NCBI GenBank assembly: GCA_963575645.1
Contig: OY754466.1
Coordinates: 19,880,001 to 19,944,000 of the forward strand
Source of the DNA: Xanthostigma xanthostigma
Lineage: Eukaryota > Arthropoda > Insecta > Raphidioptera > Raphidiidae
Reading direction: 5' to 3'
DNA length: 64,000 nucleotides
The position numbers and the translations under genes are program-made. Below, piece after piece: positions 1-11,195 of this stretch (position 1 is the first letter of the stretch; the number at the start of each line of letters is the position of its first letter). The notes under the pieces were generated by a model that did no database searches, had not been told where the DNA came from, and saw nothing but the letters and a program-made list of their open reading frames with translations.

Positions 1-726
1 ACACCGAGTAACTTCAGTTACTGTAATCACCACAGAACAGTACCTATTACTGTTCTGTGGTAATCACGAAAAATGATCTCTACTGTGACACTATTGTTCA
101 TCAGCGCAAGAATCGGGACTGCTAGTGTTTATAATTTTAGTCCAACATTGAAATACGAAGCAGGCCAGCGCATTTTACACCTTTGTGTAACACACGCAAT
201 AGTGTCAAAAGTGTTAACAATTTTTACACTGGAGCATGAATACCAAATACAGTCGAACCTGGATAAGCAAGAAGTTCAAGGGATTGCGATCTCTTTTTCG
301 TTTATGGAGGTTTTTCACTAACCCGAGTTTGTAACTTATAGAGGTACAGGAGTGACCATTCTAACTTATAGAGATCTATAAAAATATAGCAAATTTGTAG
401 TGACAAACATGTTTGTATTATTCGATATAGATGCTAAAAAAAAAAAACAAAAAAACCAATGATACAATAACAATGTTAGTTAGTTCAGCTATTTATGATT
501 CATTCTTAAATTTCGTGGAACTATTAATACGTTCGACTATCGCTTAAAGAGGCATAGGTAAGTATTTAAGTAATAGTCTCAGTTATAGAGGTCCATGAGT
601 GAAAAACGACATTCTCTTAATAGAAAGACGGTATCTGGCAATTACTCTCACTTAGAGAGTTTTCTCGCTTACCCAGTTCTCACTCACTTTGGTTTGACTG
701 TATATGATTTCTTGTTTTCTATTACG
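1..726. other. non-genic; hairpin at 30-60
   Basis: No credible gene; the short open frames lack domain character. Positions 30-60 form a hairpin with a 13-bp stem (CCACAGAACAGTA) and 5-nt loop; a related pair of motifs occurs at about 55634-55662. Confidence 0.5.
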
Positions 727-1343
727 ATTATACTACAGGCCTCGTTCGAAGAGATTACAAATAATTCAAACCATGTAGTTATCTCCCGCGCACGCTAGAT
801 GTCACAACGTTTAGAGTGTTTAATGTTTTTCCGCTTCCTTCCTCCTTGTTCCCTGACATGTCATATCTTTTCGTTGTGCGCTAGATGACAGACGTAAAAA
901 AGTGTTCGCGTATATTTACCATTATCATAATTTTTTTCGCTACGGGAATTTCATGAAAATCGACTAAAGGTAAGAGTTCAGATCAGGTTTTGAAGAAATA
1001 AGTAAAAAACAAAAAGAAATGCAAAGTGAATAAAAAAGGTTGTGTCTTACTGCAACGTGTAAAAAATGGCGCCATCAATGACGCTGAACACGTTCTTGAA
1101 AATGAACTAGAATCCGATTCGGAAAGAGATGAAGGTAAGGTTCTAGAGATCTTGGGTAAGGTTAAGTTAATAATTATACCGGGTGTCCCACTTTAAAGGA
1201 ACACATTGATTAACTTTTACAATTTTCATTATATGAAAAATGCCCAGAATAAAAGTCGTTTGGTTGGAGGGGGAGATCGAATAAAGACAAATACCACCCC
1301 TTTCTCTCATCCACTACGCAGGGATGAGGGTGACTTTGACTTC

Positions 1344-1380
<37 letters not shown>

Positions 1381-1395
1381 GATGGCGAAAGTTTT

Positions 1396-1599
1396 TCTAA
1401 TGAGCCTGTACGTGAGACAGGACATATTAGAAAGTGATCTAATGAGCTTGCACGAGAGGCAAGACAGATTAGATATTATTCTAATGAGCTTGTACGAGAG
1501 ACAAGACATATTAGATATTATTCTATCGAGCTTGTACGAGAGACAAGACATGTTAGAATTGAAACAGATGAGTTTGCACGGGAGGCAAAACATATCTGT
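1396..1599 (+). repeat. five tandem 42-bp units, each a two-stem hairpin
   Basis: Units begin at 1396, 1438, 1480, 1522 and 1564, exactly 42 bp apart; the folding part is 36 nt. Each has an outer 6-bp stem, GAG against ACAT/ACAG as an internal loop, an inner 5-bp stem and a 7-nt loop (ACGAGAG type). Stems vary by compensating changes: CCTGT/ACAGG, CTTGC/GCAAG, CTTGT/ACAAG, TTTGC/GCAAA. The array is also open in both directions, with a 14-residue repeat (MSLYERQDILDIIL) on the plus strand. Confidence 0.9.
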
Positions 1600-1839
1600 A
1601 AAATAAGATTGGTTAATTTCCAATTTCTGACAATGCCAATGATTTTACAACTACTGAAGTACAATCAAACGACACGACATTAAAAGAGGGCGTATTAAAA
1701 AATTTTTTTGGGAGATGTTCCGTTAACTTCAAAGGGCTTAGAAAAAACACCCCACCATAGACTAAAGATGGAAACACTGGATATACAGTGGCATTTCTGA
1801 GGAAAACAGAACCTCTTTATTTAAAAAAAAAAAAAAAAA

Positions 1840-1959
1840 TCTAATGAGCTGGCACGAGAGGCAAGACAGATTAGATATTTTTCTAACGAGCTTGTACGAG
1901 AGACAAGACATGTTAGAATTGGAACAGATGAGTTTGCACGAGAGGCAAAACATATCAGT
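1840..1959 (+). repeat. second array of the same 42-bp hairpin, three units
   Basis: Units at 1840, 1882 and 1924, again 42 bp apart, following a poly(A) run (about 1823-1839) just as the first array follows one at about 1347-1377. The second unit has the outer stem TCTAAC/GTTAGA, a compensated change relative to TCTAAT/ATTAGA. The last unit of each array is the ACAGAT version, so the arrays look like two copies of one cassette, one having lost or gained units. Confidence 0.85.
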
Positions 1960-2032
1960 AAAATAAGATAGGTCTTTTACATTTTTAAATAAAAAAGTCA
2001 ACTTAATTTTCATTGAAAGACAAAACGACGCA

Positions 2033-2136
2033 GGCGACGGCCATACCATGTTGAAAACACCGGTTCTCGTCCGATCACCGAAGTTAAGCAACATCGGGTG
2101 CGGTCAGTACTTGAATGGGTGACCGCTTGGAAAACA
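2033..2136 (+). pseudogene. 5S rRNA-like sequence, 3' truncated
   Basis: The stretch matches the start and middle of animal 5S rRNA, including CCATACCA, CGGTTCTCGTCCGATCACCG, AAGTTAAGCA, the AGTACTTG block and GGGTGACCGC. About the last 15 nt of a normal 119-120-nt 5S are missing, and the sequence runs directly into DIRS ORF1 coding. The internal promoter region (A box to C box) is largely intact. Could be a processed 5S copy or a 5S-derived SINE head. Confidence 0.8.
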
Positions 2137-3019
2137 ATCCTATTAACAGATACACAAGCTAAAATAATAGAATCAAGTAAAAACTACCTTGTTCCAGGTG
2201 TGTCGAAACAAATGAAAGATCTATTAGCGAAAACAAAAACCAATCAACTACTGTTCGGACAAGGGTTATTCGAAAAAATAAAAGAAATAAATGCTATAGA
2301 AAAAATTGCCCAAAATATTCAACTACAACCCCTATAATCAGGAAAAATGCAACCTAGACAAAATTTAAACTTCAGAAGCCCGCCAAGGTGACGGGCATCC
2401 TTGAACAAAGCAGGCAACGCATCGAACAGGGCCGGATCCAGTGTGAACTTCAGATCCAAACAACAGTTCTTCAACCCAAAGGTCCAGAACTAGAAAACAA
2501 CAAAAATACTCAACAGATCAAGTAGATCCAATTGTGAGTAAAGGGGGGGGGTAGACTAAAATTATTTTATGGTCATGTACTAGATTGCATTAAAGGCTAT
2601 AAAACTGAGTTCAACAATAAAGTCGAACAACTTAAACCTCCTAAGTACCTACTTCAAAAAATGAAATAGGGAAATACAAACAGGTTATGTGTGATCGAAA
2701 AATGTTCCCCAACAAAGAATAAATTTTAACACCATACTTTTTAGTTCCTAAGCCAGATGGCTCATTTAGATTTATCCTAAATTTGAAATAATTAAACGAA
2801 TCATTGTATCTAGTCATTTTAAAATGAAAAACTTAAGAACAGCTACTAAGTTAGTTTTCCTAACTACTTTATGACAACACTCGAATTGGAAGACGCTTAT
2901 TACTTAGTTCCAATACACAATACTAGTAAAAAATTATATTAGATTCGAATTTTTTAGATACCTTTTATCAATTTAAAGTTTTCGGATTATATACAAGCCC
3001 TTTTATTTATACAAAAATA

Positions 3020-3442
3020 ATGAAACCAGTAGTAAACAGCCTCAGAACCAGAGGGCTAACATCAGTGATATACTTGGATGATATCTTACGCATTGGAAAA
3101 AAGTATCAGAATTGTAAAAATAATCTCGCTGAAACAGAGAAGGTATTAACTTTCTTAGGGTTGATTATAAATAAAAGAAAAAGCAGTAAAATCCCAAACA
3201 CTAAATGTAAATTTTTTAGGTTTCAATATAGATTCAAAGCAATATATAATAGAACGAAACAGGAAAAATGCACGATTAGAGACTTCTTACAATCGATAGG
3301 AAAACTAGTAGCCGATTGCCCGACAATCGAATATAGTTGGTTATATACAAAAAAGCTAGTGAAAGAGAAATGTATAGCACTAAAACTTAATAACAATGAC
3401 TATAATCAAAAAATTAATAAATTAATAAAGTATTCTTTCTGA
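3020..3442 (+). pseudogene. DIRS reverse transcriptase fragment
   Basis: The longest surviving piece of the element's RT: palm motif YLDD, then a LGLIINKRKS block, then IRDFLQSIGKLVADCP and WLYTKKLVKEK, all in the order seen in DIRS polymerases. Upstream coding (about 2715-3020, with FLVPKPDGSFRFILNL) is interrupted by stops, and the frame ends at 3442, before the RNase H part resumes in another frame. This is a relic, not a host gene. Confidence 0.8.
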
Positions 3443-5665
3443 CATAAATTGGTGGAGAACAAAACTAACAGATAACATAAACAAAGTTTATGGTTTTTGG
3501 GATAAATTTCAGTTAATGTGGCACATAAATTACAAAGAGTTTTTCGCCGTCAAAAGAGCGTTGGAAGAGTTAGGAAATGATTGTCAGATTTGCCAAATTT
3601 TATTAAGAGTCAATAATACGACAGCTATATCAGATGTAAATAAGATGGGGGGGGGATAAAGTATGATAGTGCAACGATTTAGTTTTGGCAGTGGGCCGAA
3701 GAAAGACAGAATTTTATCTATGCATCGTACATGGCATCAGAAAACAATATTGAGGCAGATACTTTGTCTAGGATCAACAATGATGACACAGAGTGGGAGC
3801 TAGCTAATTATACATATAAAAGAATCTCAAAAGTTTTGGGGAAATGGAGATAGATCTATTTGCTACTAGATTAAATAAAAAATGACTAAATTTCGTATCT
3901 AGATACCCAGATAAAGGTGCTTGGACCATAGATGCTTTCATGTTAAATTGGAACAATCAAGAATTCTATACTTTTCCTCCATGTACAATGATCCTAAAAA
4001 CACTATCAAATATCAAATTAGATAAGGCGGAAGGTTTGGTAGGCGTCCCAGACTGGCCAAACCAACCATAGTACCCCTTATTTTACGAATTACTAGTTCA
4101 GGAACCACTTATCTTTAAACCTAACCCAAACTTAATTATGTGTCCTTTTAGGAGCAAACAACACCCCAGAGCAAAACACCTAAGTTTAATTGTCGGGAGG
4201 CTATCAGCGAAGCATTTGTAAAAAAAAAAAAAAAAAAAAAAATGGCACACCACTTGATGCAGTAGAAATTATGATAGCATCCTTGTCACAATCTACATTG
4301 AAACAATACGAACCGGCATTAAAAAACAATGGAACTTATTTTGTACAGAAGAAAAGATAAACTTTTGCAATCCATCCAAAATTAATCTGATGAAATTTCT
4401 AACAAAAAGAGTCAAGGAAGGGACTTCCTATAGTACGTTAAATACCTCCAGATCAACAGTCTAGTTGATCTCAGGAAATAAAATAGGTGAAAAAGTAGAA
4501 GTAAATCAAAGGGGATTTTAAGCTTAGACCAACAAAACCCAAATGCTCATCTACTTGGGATATAGGTATACTGCTAATACACCTCGAAGAACTTTGCCCG
4601 TTGGAAAAATTATCAGTCAAAAAAAAAAAAAAAAAAAAAAAATAAATAAATAAAATTAGTAACTTCTCTCGCAATATGTACAGCACAGAGAGCACAAAAA
4701 CCTTAGCAAGCTTAAAACATCAATAATATTTTAAAAAAGAGCGGAGGTATCGAAATAAAAATTACAAGATTAATTAAAACATCTGGTCTGGGTCTAACTT
4801 TTATTTAAATATTGCATTTGCAAAAGATTCGTAATTCGATATGATCGGCTGATTGTAAACCTTAGCAAACATTTATGAAGCTTTGGACCAACCGGTCGAT
4901 TGTCTTACAGTCTCTAAGTCAACGCCATTTGCATAGGCCGCTGACGTTGAGGCGTGTCTAGTCGAGTGGGCTGAAAATTTGGAAATATCGATACCACTTT
5001 CGGATAATGTGGTTTTTTATCCACCTACCAATTGTTTGGCTTCCGATTTCGTTAATTGGTTTTTTAACTGCTAAGAATAATTTCTTTTTATTATTTCTAA
5101 ATTTTTTTCCCGTTACCTTATATATTTATTCAAGGTATTTACTACGCTCAATTCGGGTTTATTGTTGAACTCCGGAATGATTACTTTTATTTTGTTTTTT
5201 GTAACATTATAATAAAATAAAAATTGCTGTGTCGCTAAACAACTACATGGTTTGAATTATTTGTAATCTCTTCGAACGAGGCCTGTAGTATAATTGCCTG
5301 ATTGAACGAGTCCGCTGAAGGCGGAAGACGTTCGATCACAATTATACATAAGGCCTCGTTCGAAGAGATTACAAACCCACCCAAGAGAAATTCTCTCAGA
5401 GTTCATTTCTCCCACCCTGTACCGGATGGGATCCTTTCAGCAATTTTTCTTTTCTAATCCTACTCTGAAAATATGACATGTCAGGGAACAAGGAGGAAGG
5501 AAGCGGAAAAACATTAAACACTCTAAACGTTGTGACATCTAGCGTGCGCGGGAGATAACTACATGGTTTGAATTATTTGTAATCTCTTCGAACGAGGCCT
5601 TATGTATAATTGTGATCGAACGTCTTCCGCCTTCAGCGGACTCGTTCAATCAGGCAATAATTTAC

Positions 5666-6239
5666 GAATCTTCGTAATATTTTTAATTTCACTAAATCAA
5701 TTTTTGTCTGCAAAATAGAGAGCAAACCTTGTTACAACTGGGCACTTCCATAATTCCCACAAAAGCCAACGGTGCGTGCGTTAACGTTGCGCATCTCTAC
5801 GTAGGACATGGTGTAAATTTGACTTGACTGACAAGAGTTATGAGAGTAAACTTGGACATCCGGTTACCACACTGAAATTAGGTCATAAACGATAGTCCAA
5901 AAGTCCGAAGTGCAATAACGGGAAATAAAAGACAGTATGAATCTTTACACTGTTCTTCCTTTATTCTAGATTTCCGAGGGAGGAATTAATATGTATATGG
6001 TTATAAAATAAGTTATTATTATTAATTTCCTAAAACATTTTAGTAACAATATTTTACATTTCAAAGGAAATGAAACGAACTGCCTAATAAGTATAATATA
6101 TTATAGAGATATAAGTATAAGGTACCCAAGGTTAACACAGATTAAGTAATCGGAAAACTAATAATTAATAACTAACTTAATGAAACCCTTTAATCGACAG
6201 AAATAATTTGAAACGTTTAAGGTAGTACGAGCATCAAGA
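5666..6239. other. non-genic stretch
   Basis: AT-rich sequence between the DIRS relic and a foldback element; I see no gene or repeat boundary in it. Confidence 0.4.
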
Positions 6240-6723
6240 CAATTTTAAATAAAAGGCTTGATTTGTTTTTATAATTCGGTAGATGGATGATATGTTTTCA
6301 TTGATTTCTCCAAAACTAATCGGTAGAAATTAACAAAAAAAAACTATTTAAATTAAAGTTAAAACCTTAATAAATTATTGAAAACAAAAAAAAAACTGTT
6401 GTGCCCGACTAAAAGATATTTAATTAAAAAAATTAAATATCTCTTTAATTAGTCGGGCACAACGGTTTTTTTTTGTTTTCAATAATTTATTAAGGTTTTA
6501 ACTTTAATTTAAATAGTTTTTTATTTCCACCGACTAGTTTTGGAGAAATCAATGAAAACATATATCATCCATCTACCGTTTTACCATAAAGCCAATGTTA
6601 AATATGCCTACTTTAGAAGTCATTTATTTATAATCGGGCAACCCCTCCTCCTAAAATTGTCAGAATTGGTTTAGACTTAGTCCAACTTGATATAAAAAAA
6701 ATCAAGCCTTTTATTTAAAATTG
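6240..6723. mobile_element. foldback (inverted-repeat) element
   Basis: Left arm about 6280-6428 pairs with right arm about 6432-6585 almost perfectly around the centre near 6430. An outer pair (AATAAAAGGCTTGATT at about 6248 and its complement at about 6703-6718) extends the inverted repeat, with an unpaired insertion of about 110 bp in the right arm. No coding capacity. Confidence 0.75.
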
Positions 6724-7733
6724 ACTTGGTGACTACCTTACCGAGAAACTAGTCGTGCCTAAGAAACAAGATTTGTTGTCTTTATCTAATTATATTCGCC
6801 TGTTAGTATTTTATCAGTTAGTATTCTCAGGTCAAATATTGAAATACAAATTTCAACTAATTCTAATTAAGCTAGAACTTTGAAATTTAGCACACGTGTA
6901 TAACTCCGGTGACAATGGAATATTATAGTATACTAGAGGCCCGACTCGGTTTCGCCCGAATTTGTAGCTTGTCGCCGTTTTTTCGTCGACTTGCGTTGCA
7001 AAATTGGTCTCCACGAAAAGCGCTTTTATTTAAACGCGATAATATATAGCCTGTATCAATTCTGAAGGTCTAAATATTGGTGAAAAAAATTTTGAAATCG
7101 GATGAGTAGTTTCGGAGATTGCCTCCTATATCCAAACTTACAAACTTTACCTCTTTATAATATTATAACGGTCCGTCCCGGTTTGACCTGGGTGCGATTG
7201 ATATAAATTAATATAATCTCTTCTCTATAGATATAATTCTGCAAAATGTATTTCGATTGCGTCCCGGCGTGTGAATTAATAGCTTTAAGCAAGTTCTAAC
7301 ATATGTCGCTATTTGGTACTAAAACAGGAAACTAAACAGGAAACTAAAACAATCGCGCTTTCTGTTTTCACTGGGTTAAATACATACGAATTTACCGTTA
7401 TAAATTTACCGTTATATTGCCATCTTGCAACCCTATTGCGTATCTCTGGATGAAAGTAAAAATACTAATATCTTTTTAAGTAAACTTTCATTGATTTTTT
7501 AACTTCACTTATTTTCAAAGCTTTTCATTTAATTCATATTATAAGAATTTAAAAGTACGAATGGAGTACTACTCACAGATGATAGATCTACTAAATGCAG
7601 TCACATTTTATTTTTATTTTAGCCACCAGAGGTCTGGAGTGAATATGTCAAAGCCCAATTGAAAAGAAAGAGTGGGAGAATCGCTTATACTCTATAGGTA
7701 CGCATGCGCAGTTCGTACTGTGTATATACCTAC
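6724..7733. other. non-genic stretch
   Basis: No gene seen. Contains short repeat-derived phrases (for example GGCCCGACTCGGTTTCGCCC near 6940, of the kind found at LINE or Helitron ends), not assignable to a full element. Confidence 0.4.
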
Positions 7734-7952
7734 ATTTCTGCAAACAATTAAGGGAGCAAAAAAATTTTTCGAATTTTTAGTGATTTTTCAGAATGCTGTA
7801 TCTCAGTTAAAATTGGTTGGAGGTTTTAAAAAAAGCATTTAAAATGCTTTTTTTAAAACCTCGATACGACCAATTTTAACTGAGATACAACATTCTGAAA
7901 AATCACTAAAAATTCGAAAAATTTTTTTGCTCCCTTAATTGTTTGCAGAAAT
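7734..7952. mobile_element. palindromic MITE
   Basis: Two arms of about 105 bp are near-perfect inverted copies, centred near 7843 (outer ends ATTTCTGCAAAC and its complement). A small asymmetry near the centre (GGTTGG against CGATACGACC) is the main difference. No ORF. Confidence 0.8.
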
Positions 7953-8325
7953 TTATGTAACATTTTGTCTAGCCACGGTAACAAATTCCACTTAACCATT
8001 TCCTAATTCTGAAATAATTCAATCGCCAACAAAATAATGCTAGAACCTAAGAAGTTTCACTTCTAACGGGCGATAGTGTCACGCATACTTTTGGAACGAT
8101 TTTTAGGAATTGACCCAAAAATTTCAGTTACATTTTTTGTTTTATTGCTCATTCGAAAGGGTCTTCGATGGTGACCTTAACCCTGAATTACCGCATTCTC
8201 CAAATTGCCCCAATCGCCGCCATCTTGGATTCTGTTTCTTTTTCATTAGCTCATATCTCGCGTTCTAATAATCCCACAGCAATCGTTCTGGGGTTGTTGG
8301 ACTCGTCAGTATTTACTCTTTAATT

Positions 8326-8844
8326 CAGAGGTTCACAAACTTTTTTGTCTCGTAGACCACTTGCCATGTTTTTCGGTTTTGGGTAGACCCCCTGTTTATC
8401 TGATATTGATTTTTTGCAAATTCATTAATTTCAAATGTATTTTTGACAACCGGTATAGTGCTACTCACTTTGAACGATTTAAATCTATAACGGTAGTGAA
8501 ATGTTTAGTTTTATACATTTATTTTATTAGATTCAAATTAAACGAATCAAATTAAAATTTACTTTCTGTTACGTAAAATAACTAAGCAAAAAATAAATGC
8601 TTTTAGTGTGAAGGATGATGCTTTAATAATAAATTTTCAACATTTGGCATCAATTTAGTTAGATTTAATCTTAAATCTCTTCGGTTAACGATGTCCAGTT
8701 TATTTCTTTTTTTGTTAGGAGTATCACTATCGTTGACCCCCATGTTCATTTCATGGACCCCCAATTTTTTTCCCGCTAACATGGACCCCTTGGAAGTTGT
8801 CGCCGACCCCTCGGGGTCGATATAGACCACTTTGGGAATCACTG
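8326..8844. mobile_element. hAT-type element, 519 bp, with 8-bp target duplication
   Basis: Terminal inverted repeats CAGAGGTTCACAAAC and, on the other strand, CAGTGATTCCCAAAG. Flanked on both sides by CTTTAATT (8318-8325 and 8845-8852), the 8-bp duplication of hAT insertions. The minus-strand open frame inside (8603-8842) starts in the terminal repeat and is not a convincing protein. Confidence 0.9.
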
Positions 8845-8896
8845 CTTTAATTGAATGTCTATCAAGTAAAACTCTCCAATGTACTGGAAAAAAGTA

Positions 8897-9262
8897 CAGT
8901 AGGCGCTCGATAATCCGGCGCTCGCCAATCCGGCACGCTCAGTAGTCCGGCATTTTGGGACTCAGGTAGCCCGCTCTATAATCCGGCATTTTACACTGCT
9001 GAACGCCGGACTACTGAGCGGGTTCGAGTAGTTTCTCTCGATATTGAGGAATGGTTTGCGGAAAACTCGGATTCTCACCCTGTAATGACCGATGAAGAAA
9101 TAATAAATGATGCTGTTTCTACTGAATTTGAGAAAGTTAAGAGAAATGATAATTAAAAAAATTTATTATGGCAAGAAGCAAGCGAAAATCCGATAATCCG
9201 GCAGTTCCGACAATCCGGCATAGAGGGAAAAAATCGGGTGCCGGATTATCGAGCGCCTACTG
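8897..9262. mobile_element. pogo/Tigger-type MITE, 366 bp, TA target
   Basis: Termini CAGTAGGCGCTCGATAATCC and its complement, each next to TA (8895-8896 and 9263-9264). The centre, plus strand from about 9030, still reads IEEWFAENSD and MTDEEIINDAV, resembling the C-terminus of pogo/Tigger (Jerky-like) transposases, so this is an internally deleted copy. Confidence 0.88.
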
Positions 9263-10047
9263 TAATTAGCGTCCAAAGTTTCAAGTTTTTTGCTAAAAGT
9301 TCTTGCGCCCGGTTTTTCCGCGCGCAGCTCTTCCCAGGACATCTGGGATCCTGACCGACAGTTTACTATTTAAACTAGACTCAATTTCCAGTGTTTAAAA
9401 AAAATCATCCCGATCGGTTGATTTCTCACCCGTCAATCCACGCTCGAAGTTGCGCTGTTCATTATCGTGCTATTTTGAAGCCTCTAAGATTCGCGCTTCG
9501 CGCTGCATTTCTCGCTTTTGTGACTAATATAACGCAAATTAATTAATAACAACGATATATTCGTTAAGTCTATGCCACACTTATAATATAGGGCATGGGG
9601 CAGATCATAACGAAGTCGGATTTTTGAATTTTGCTCCCAGAGGGGAGCAAATTGAAATCAAAAAAGTTTTTCGCTTATAATTCGCTCAATTTAACTCAGA
9701 TCGGTTCAAAACCTGTCTTAAACGAAAGAGTAGAACATTTTACATAAATTTCATATAACAGAATTCGCGCTAATAGTTTTTTTATACATAAAAAAGCAGA
9801 AATAAAGACTGTATATAAATTCGATTTTGCCTAATACATCGCGCACGTGGATCGACTATCCTTTTCTCTTACACAGTGTGTTATGGACATTTAAAGATTG
9901 CGTATGTTTTGTCTTAAAATAAAAATATTGTTCAAAAACGGTTGCCATTTTAAATATTTGTCAATTTTTGACATTAATAGTGAAATGCAACGCCTTCTAA
10001 ATTAACGATTTTGTTATTAAACCTATATAAATGCCGATAACTAAGCA
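9263..10047. other. non-genic stretch
   Basis: No gene recognised. A short inverted motif TTTTGCTCCC/GGGAGCAAA occurs near 9632-9651. Confidence 0.4.
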
Positions 10048-10117
10048 ATGTCAATGGTTTAGTGGTAGAATACTCATCTGCCATGCCGGTGGCCCGGGTT
10101 CGATTCCCGACAGATGC
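10048..10117 (+). pseudogene. tRNA-Gly(GCC)-like pseudogene or SINE head
   Basis: Intact internal promoter boxes (TGGTTTAGTGG and GGTTCGATTCC) and a CTGCCAT anticodon loop mark a tRNA-Gly ancestry. The acceptor stem keeps only about four pairs, and the anticodon stem has mismatches, so a working tRNA is unlikely. No CCA-proximal structure or A-rich tail shows a SINE clearly. Confidence 0.65.
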
Positions 10118-10186
10118 GCAACAATTAATGTTATTTTAGTTTTTAGAGCTGCAAATCACTCGATTAATTTTTGTTTAATAATCATA

Positions 10187-11195
10187 TAGTGCAGGGCATA
10201 GTGGCGCATTCGTTTGCAAAATTCGTTTGGTTCGTAAATTTTTTTTTTTAAATGTCCAGGAGGCTCTCCTGATTATAACAGTGTAACATGACACTCAATA
10301 TCTGTTGCCGTTATTGTTTAAACAACGAAAAATTGAAAATATTGCAAAATAATTTTTTTTGCAATAAATATTCTTTTTATATATTTTTCAGACTATTTTG
10401 AATCGAAAAAGTCCTCACACTCATTATCGTATCTTCAACCGGTGAATTTTTATGAATTTTTAAAAATTAAAAATCGTTGTAAATCGTGATTTTCTTGAAT
10501 TAAATAGTACACCTGAAAAAAAAATACCGTGATTTCTATTTTTTTATTAAATATTTAAACTTTAATAAAAAAAATGGCGTAATCAGATTTCAAATATTTT
10601 ATTAATTATTATGTTTATTATTCATAATAACAATATGCTCTTTACGCGCATGCACTTTAAGGATAGTAGTATTGTCATCTCACTCCCAGTCCTATGTATG
10701 ACATTAGTAAGAGAGAGGCAGATGGTACGCTTCGACAAATTATTGCATATGGTTATTATGAATAATAAACATAATAATTAATAAAATATTTGAAATCTGA
10801 TTACGCCATTTTTTTTATTAAAGTTTAAATATTTAATAAAAAAATAGAAATCACGGTATTTTTTTTTCAGGTGTACTATTTAATTCAAGAAAATCACGAT
10901 TTACAACGATTTTTAATTTTTAAAAATTCATAAAAATTCACCGGTTGAAGATACGATAATGAGTGTAAGGACTTTTTCGATTCAAAATAGTCTGAAAAAT
11001 ATATAAAAAGAATATTTATTGCAAAAAAAATTATTTTGCAATATTTTCAATTTTTCGTTGTTTAAACAATAACGGCAACAGATATTGAGTGTCATGTTAC
11101 ACTGTTATAATCAGGAGAGCCTCCTGGACATTTAAAAAAAAAATTTACGAACCAAACGAATTTTGCAAACGAATGCGCCACTATGCCCTGCACTA
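10187..11195. mobile_element. 1-kb near-perfect palindrome (foldback element)
   Basis: Arms 10187-10638 and 10745-11195 are inverted copies differing at only a few positions (for example a C/T change near 10414 and small poly-T length changes), with a 106-bp spacer. Outer ends TAGTGCAGGGC and its complement. No ORF of note; no clear target duplication. Confidence 0.9.

Larger units (their letters stand above)
727..5665 (+). mobile_element. degenerate DIRS-like tyrosine-recombinase retrotransposon (bounds approximate)
   Basis: The left segment 727-870 recurs inverted at about 5230-5290 and 5470-5600, as expected for the inverted terminal and internal complementary regions of DIRS elements. 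Between lie, in order: ORF1 remnants (about 1035-1140, then 2137-2337, with LVPGVSKQ), a reverse transcriptase with YLDD at 3071-3082 and the DIRS-like IGKLVADCP block, an RNase H and downstream domain (ASENNIEADTLSR, IDLFATR), and a tyrosine-recombinase N-terminal part (about 4240-5070). Several stops, frameshifts and poly(A) runs break every ORF; no catalytic tyrosine was located. It cannot be active. Confidence 0.8.

Noticed and set aside
1396-1599. Hammerhead ribozyme array
   Set aside because: The ATGAG before the inner stem recalls the hammerhead CTGATGAG, but the GAAA after stem II is absent (ACA instead) and the required core bases are not met in any unit.
1382-1606. Protein-coding gene of 14-residue repeats
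   Set aside because: Compensated stem changes explain the pattern better, both strands are open, and the frame sits next to poly(A) inside a broken element.
1396-1959. CRISPR-like array
   Set aside because: Units are contiguous with no unique spacers, in a eukaryotic transposon context.
8603-8842. 79-codon minus-strand ORF
   Set aside because: Starts inside the terminal repeat of the hAT element and reads through noncoding element sequence; looks like a MITE by-product.
10048-10117. Functional tRNA-Gly
   Set aside because: Acceptor and anticodon stems have several mismatches.
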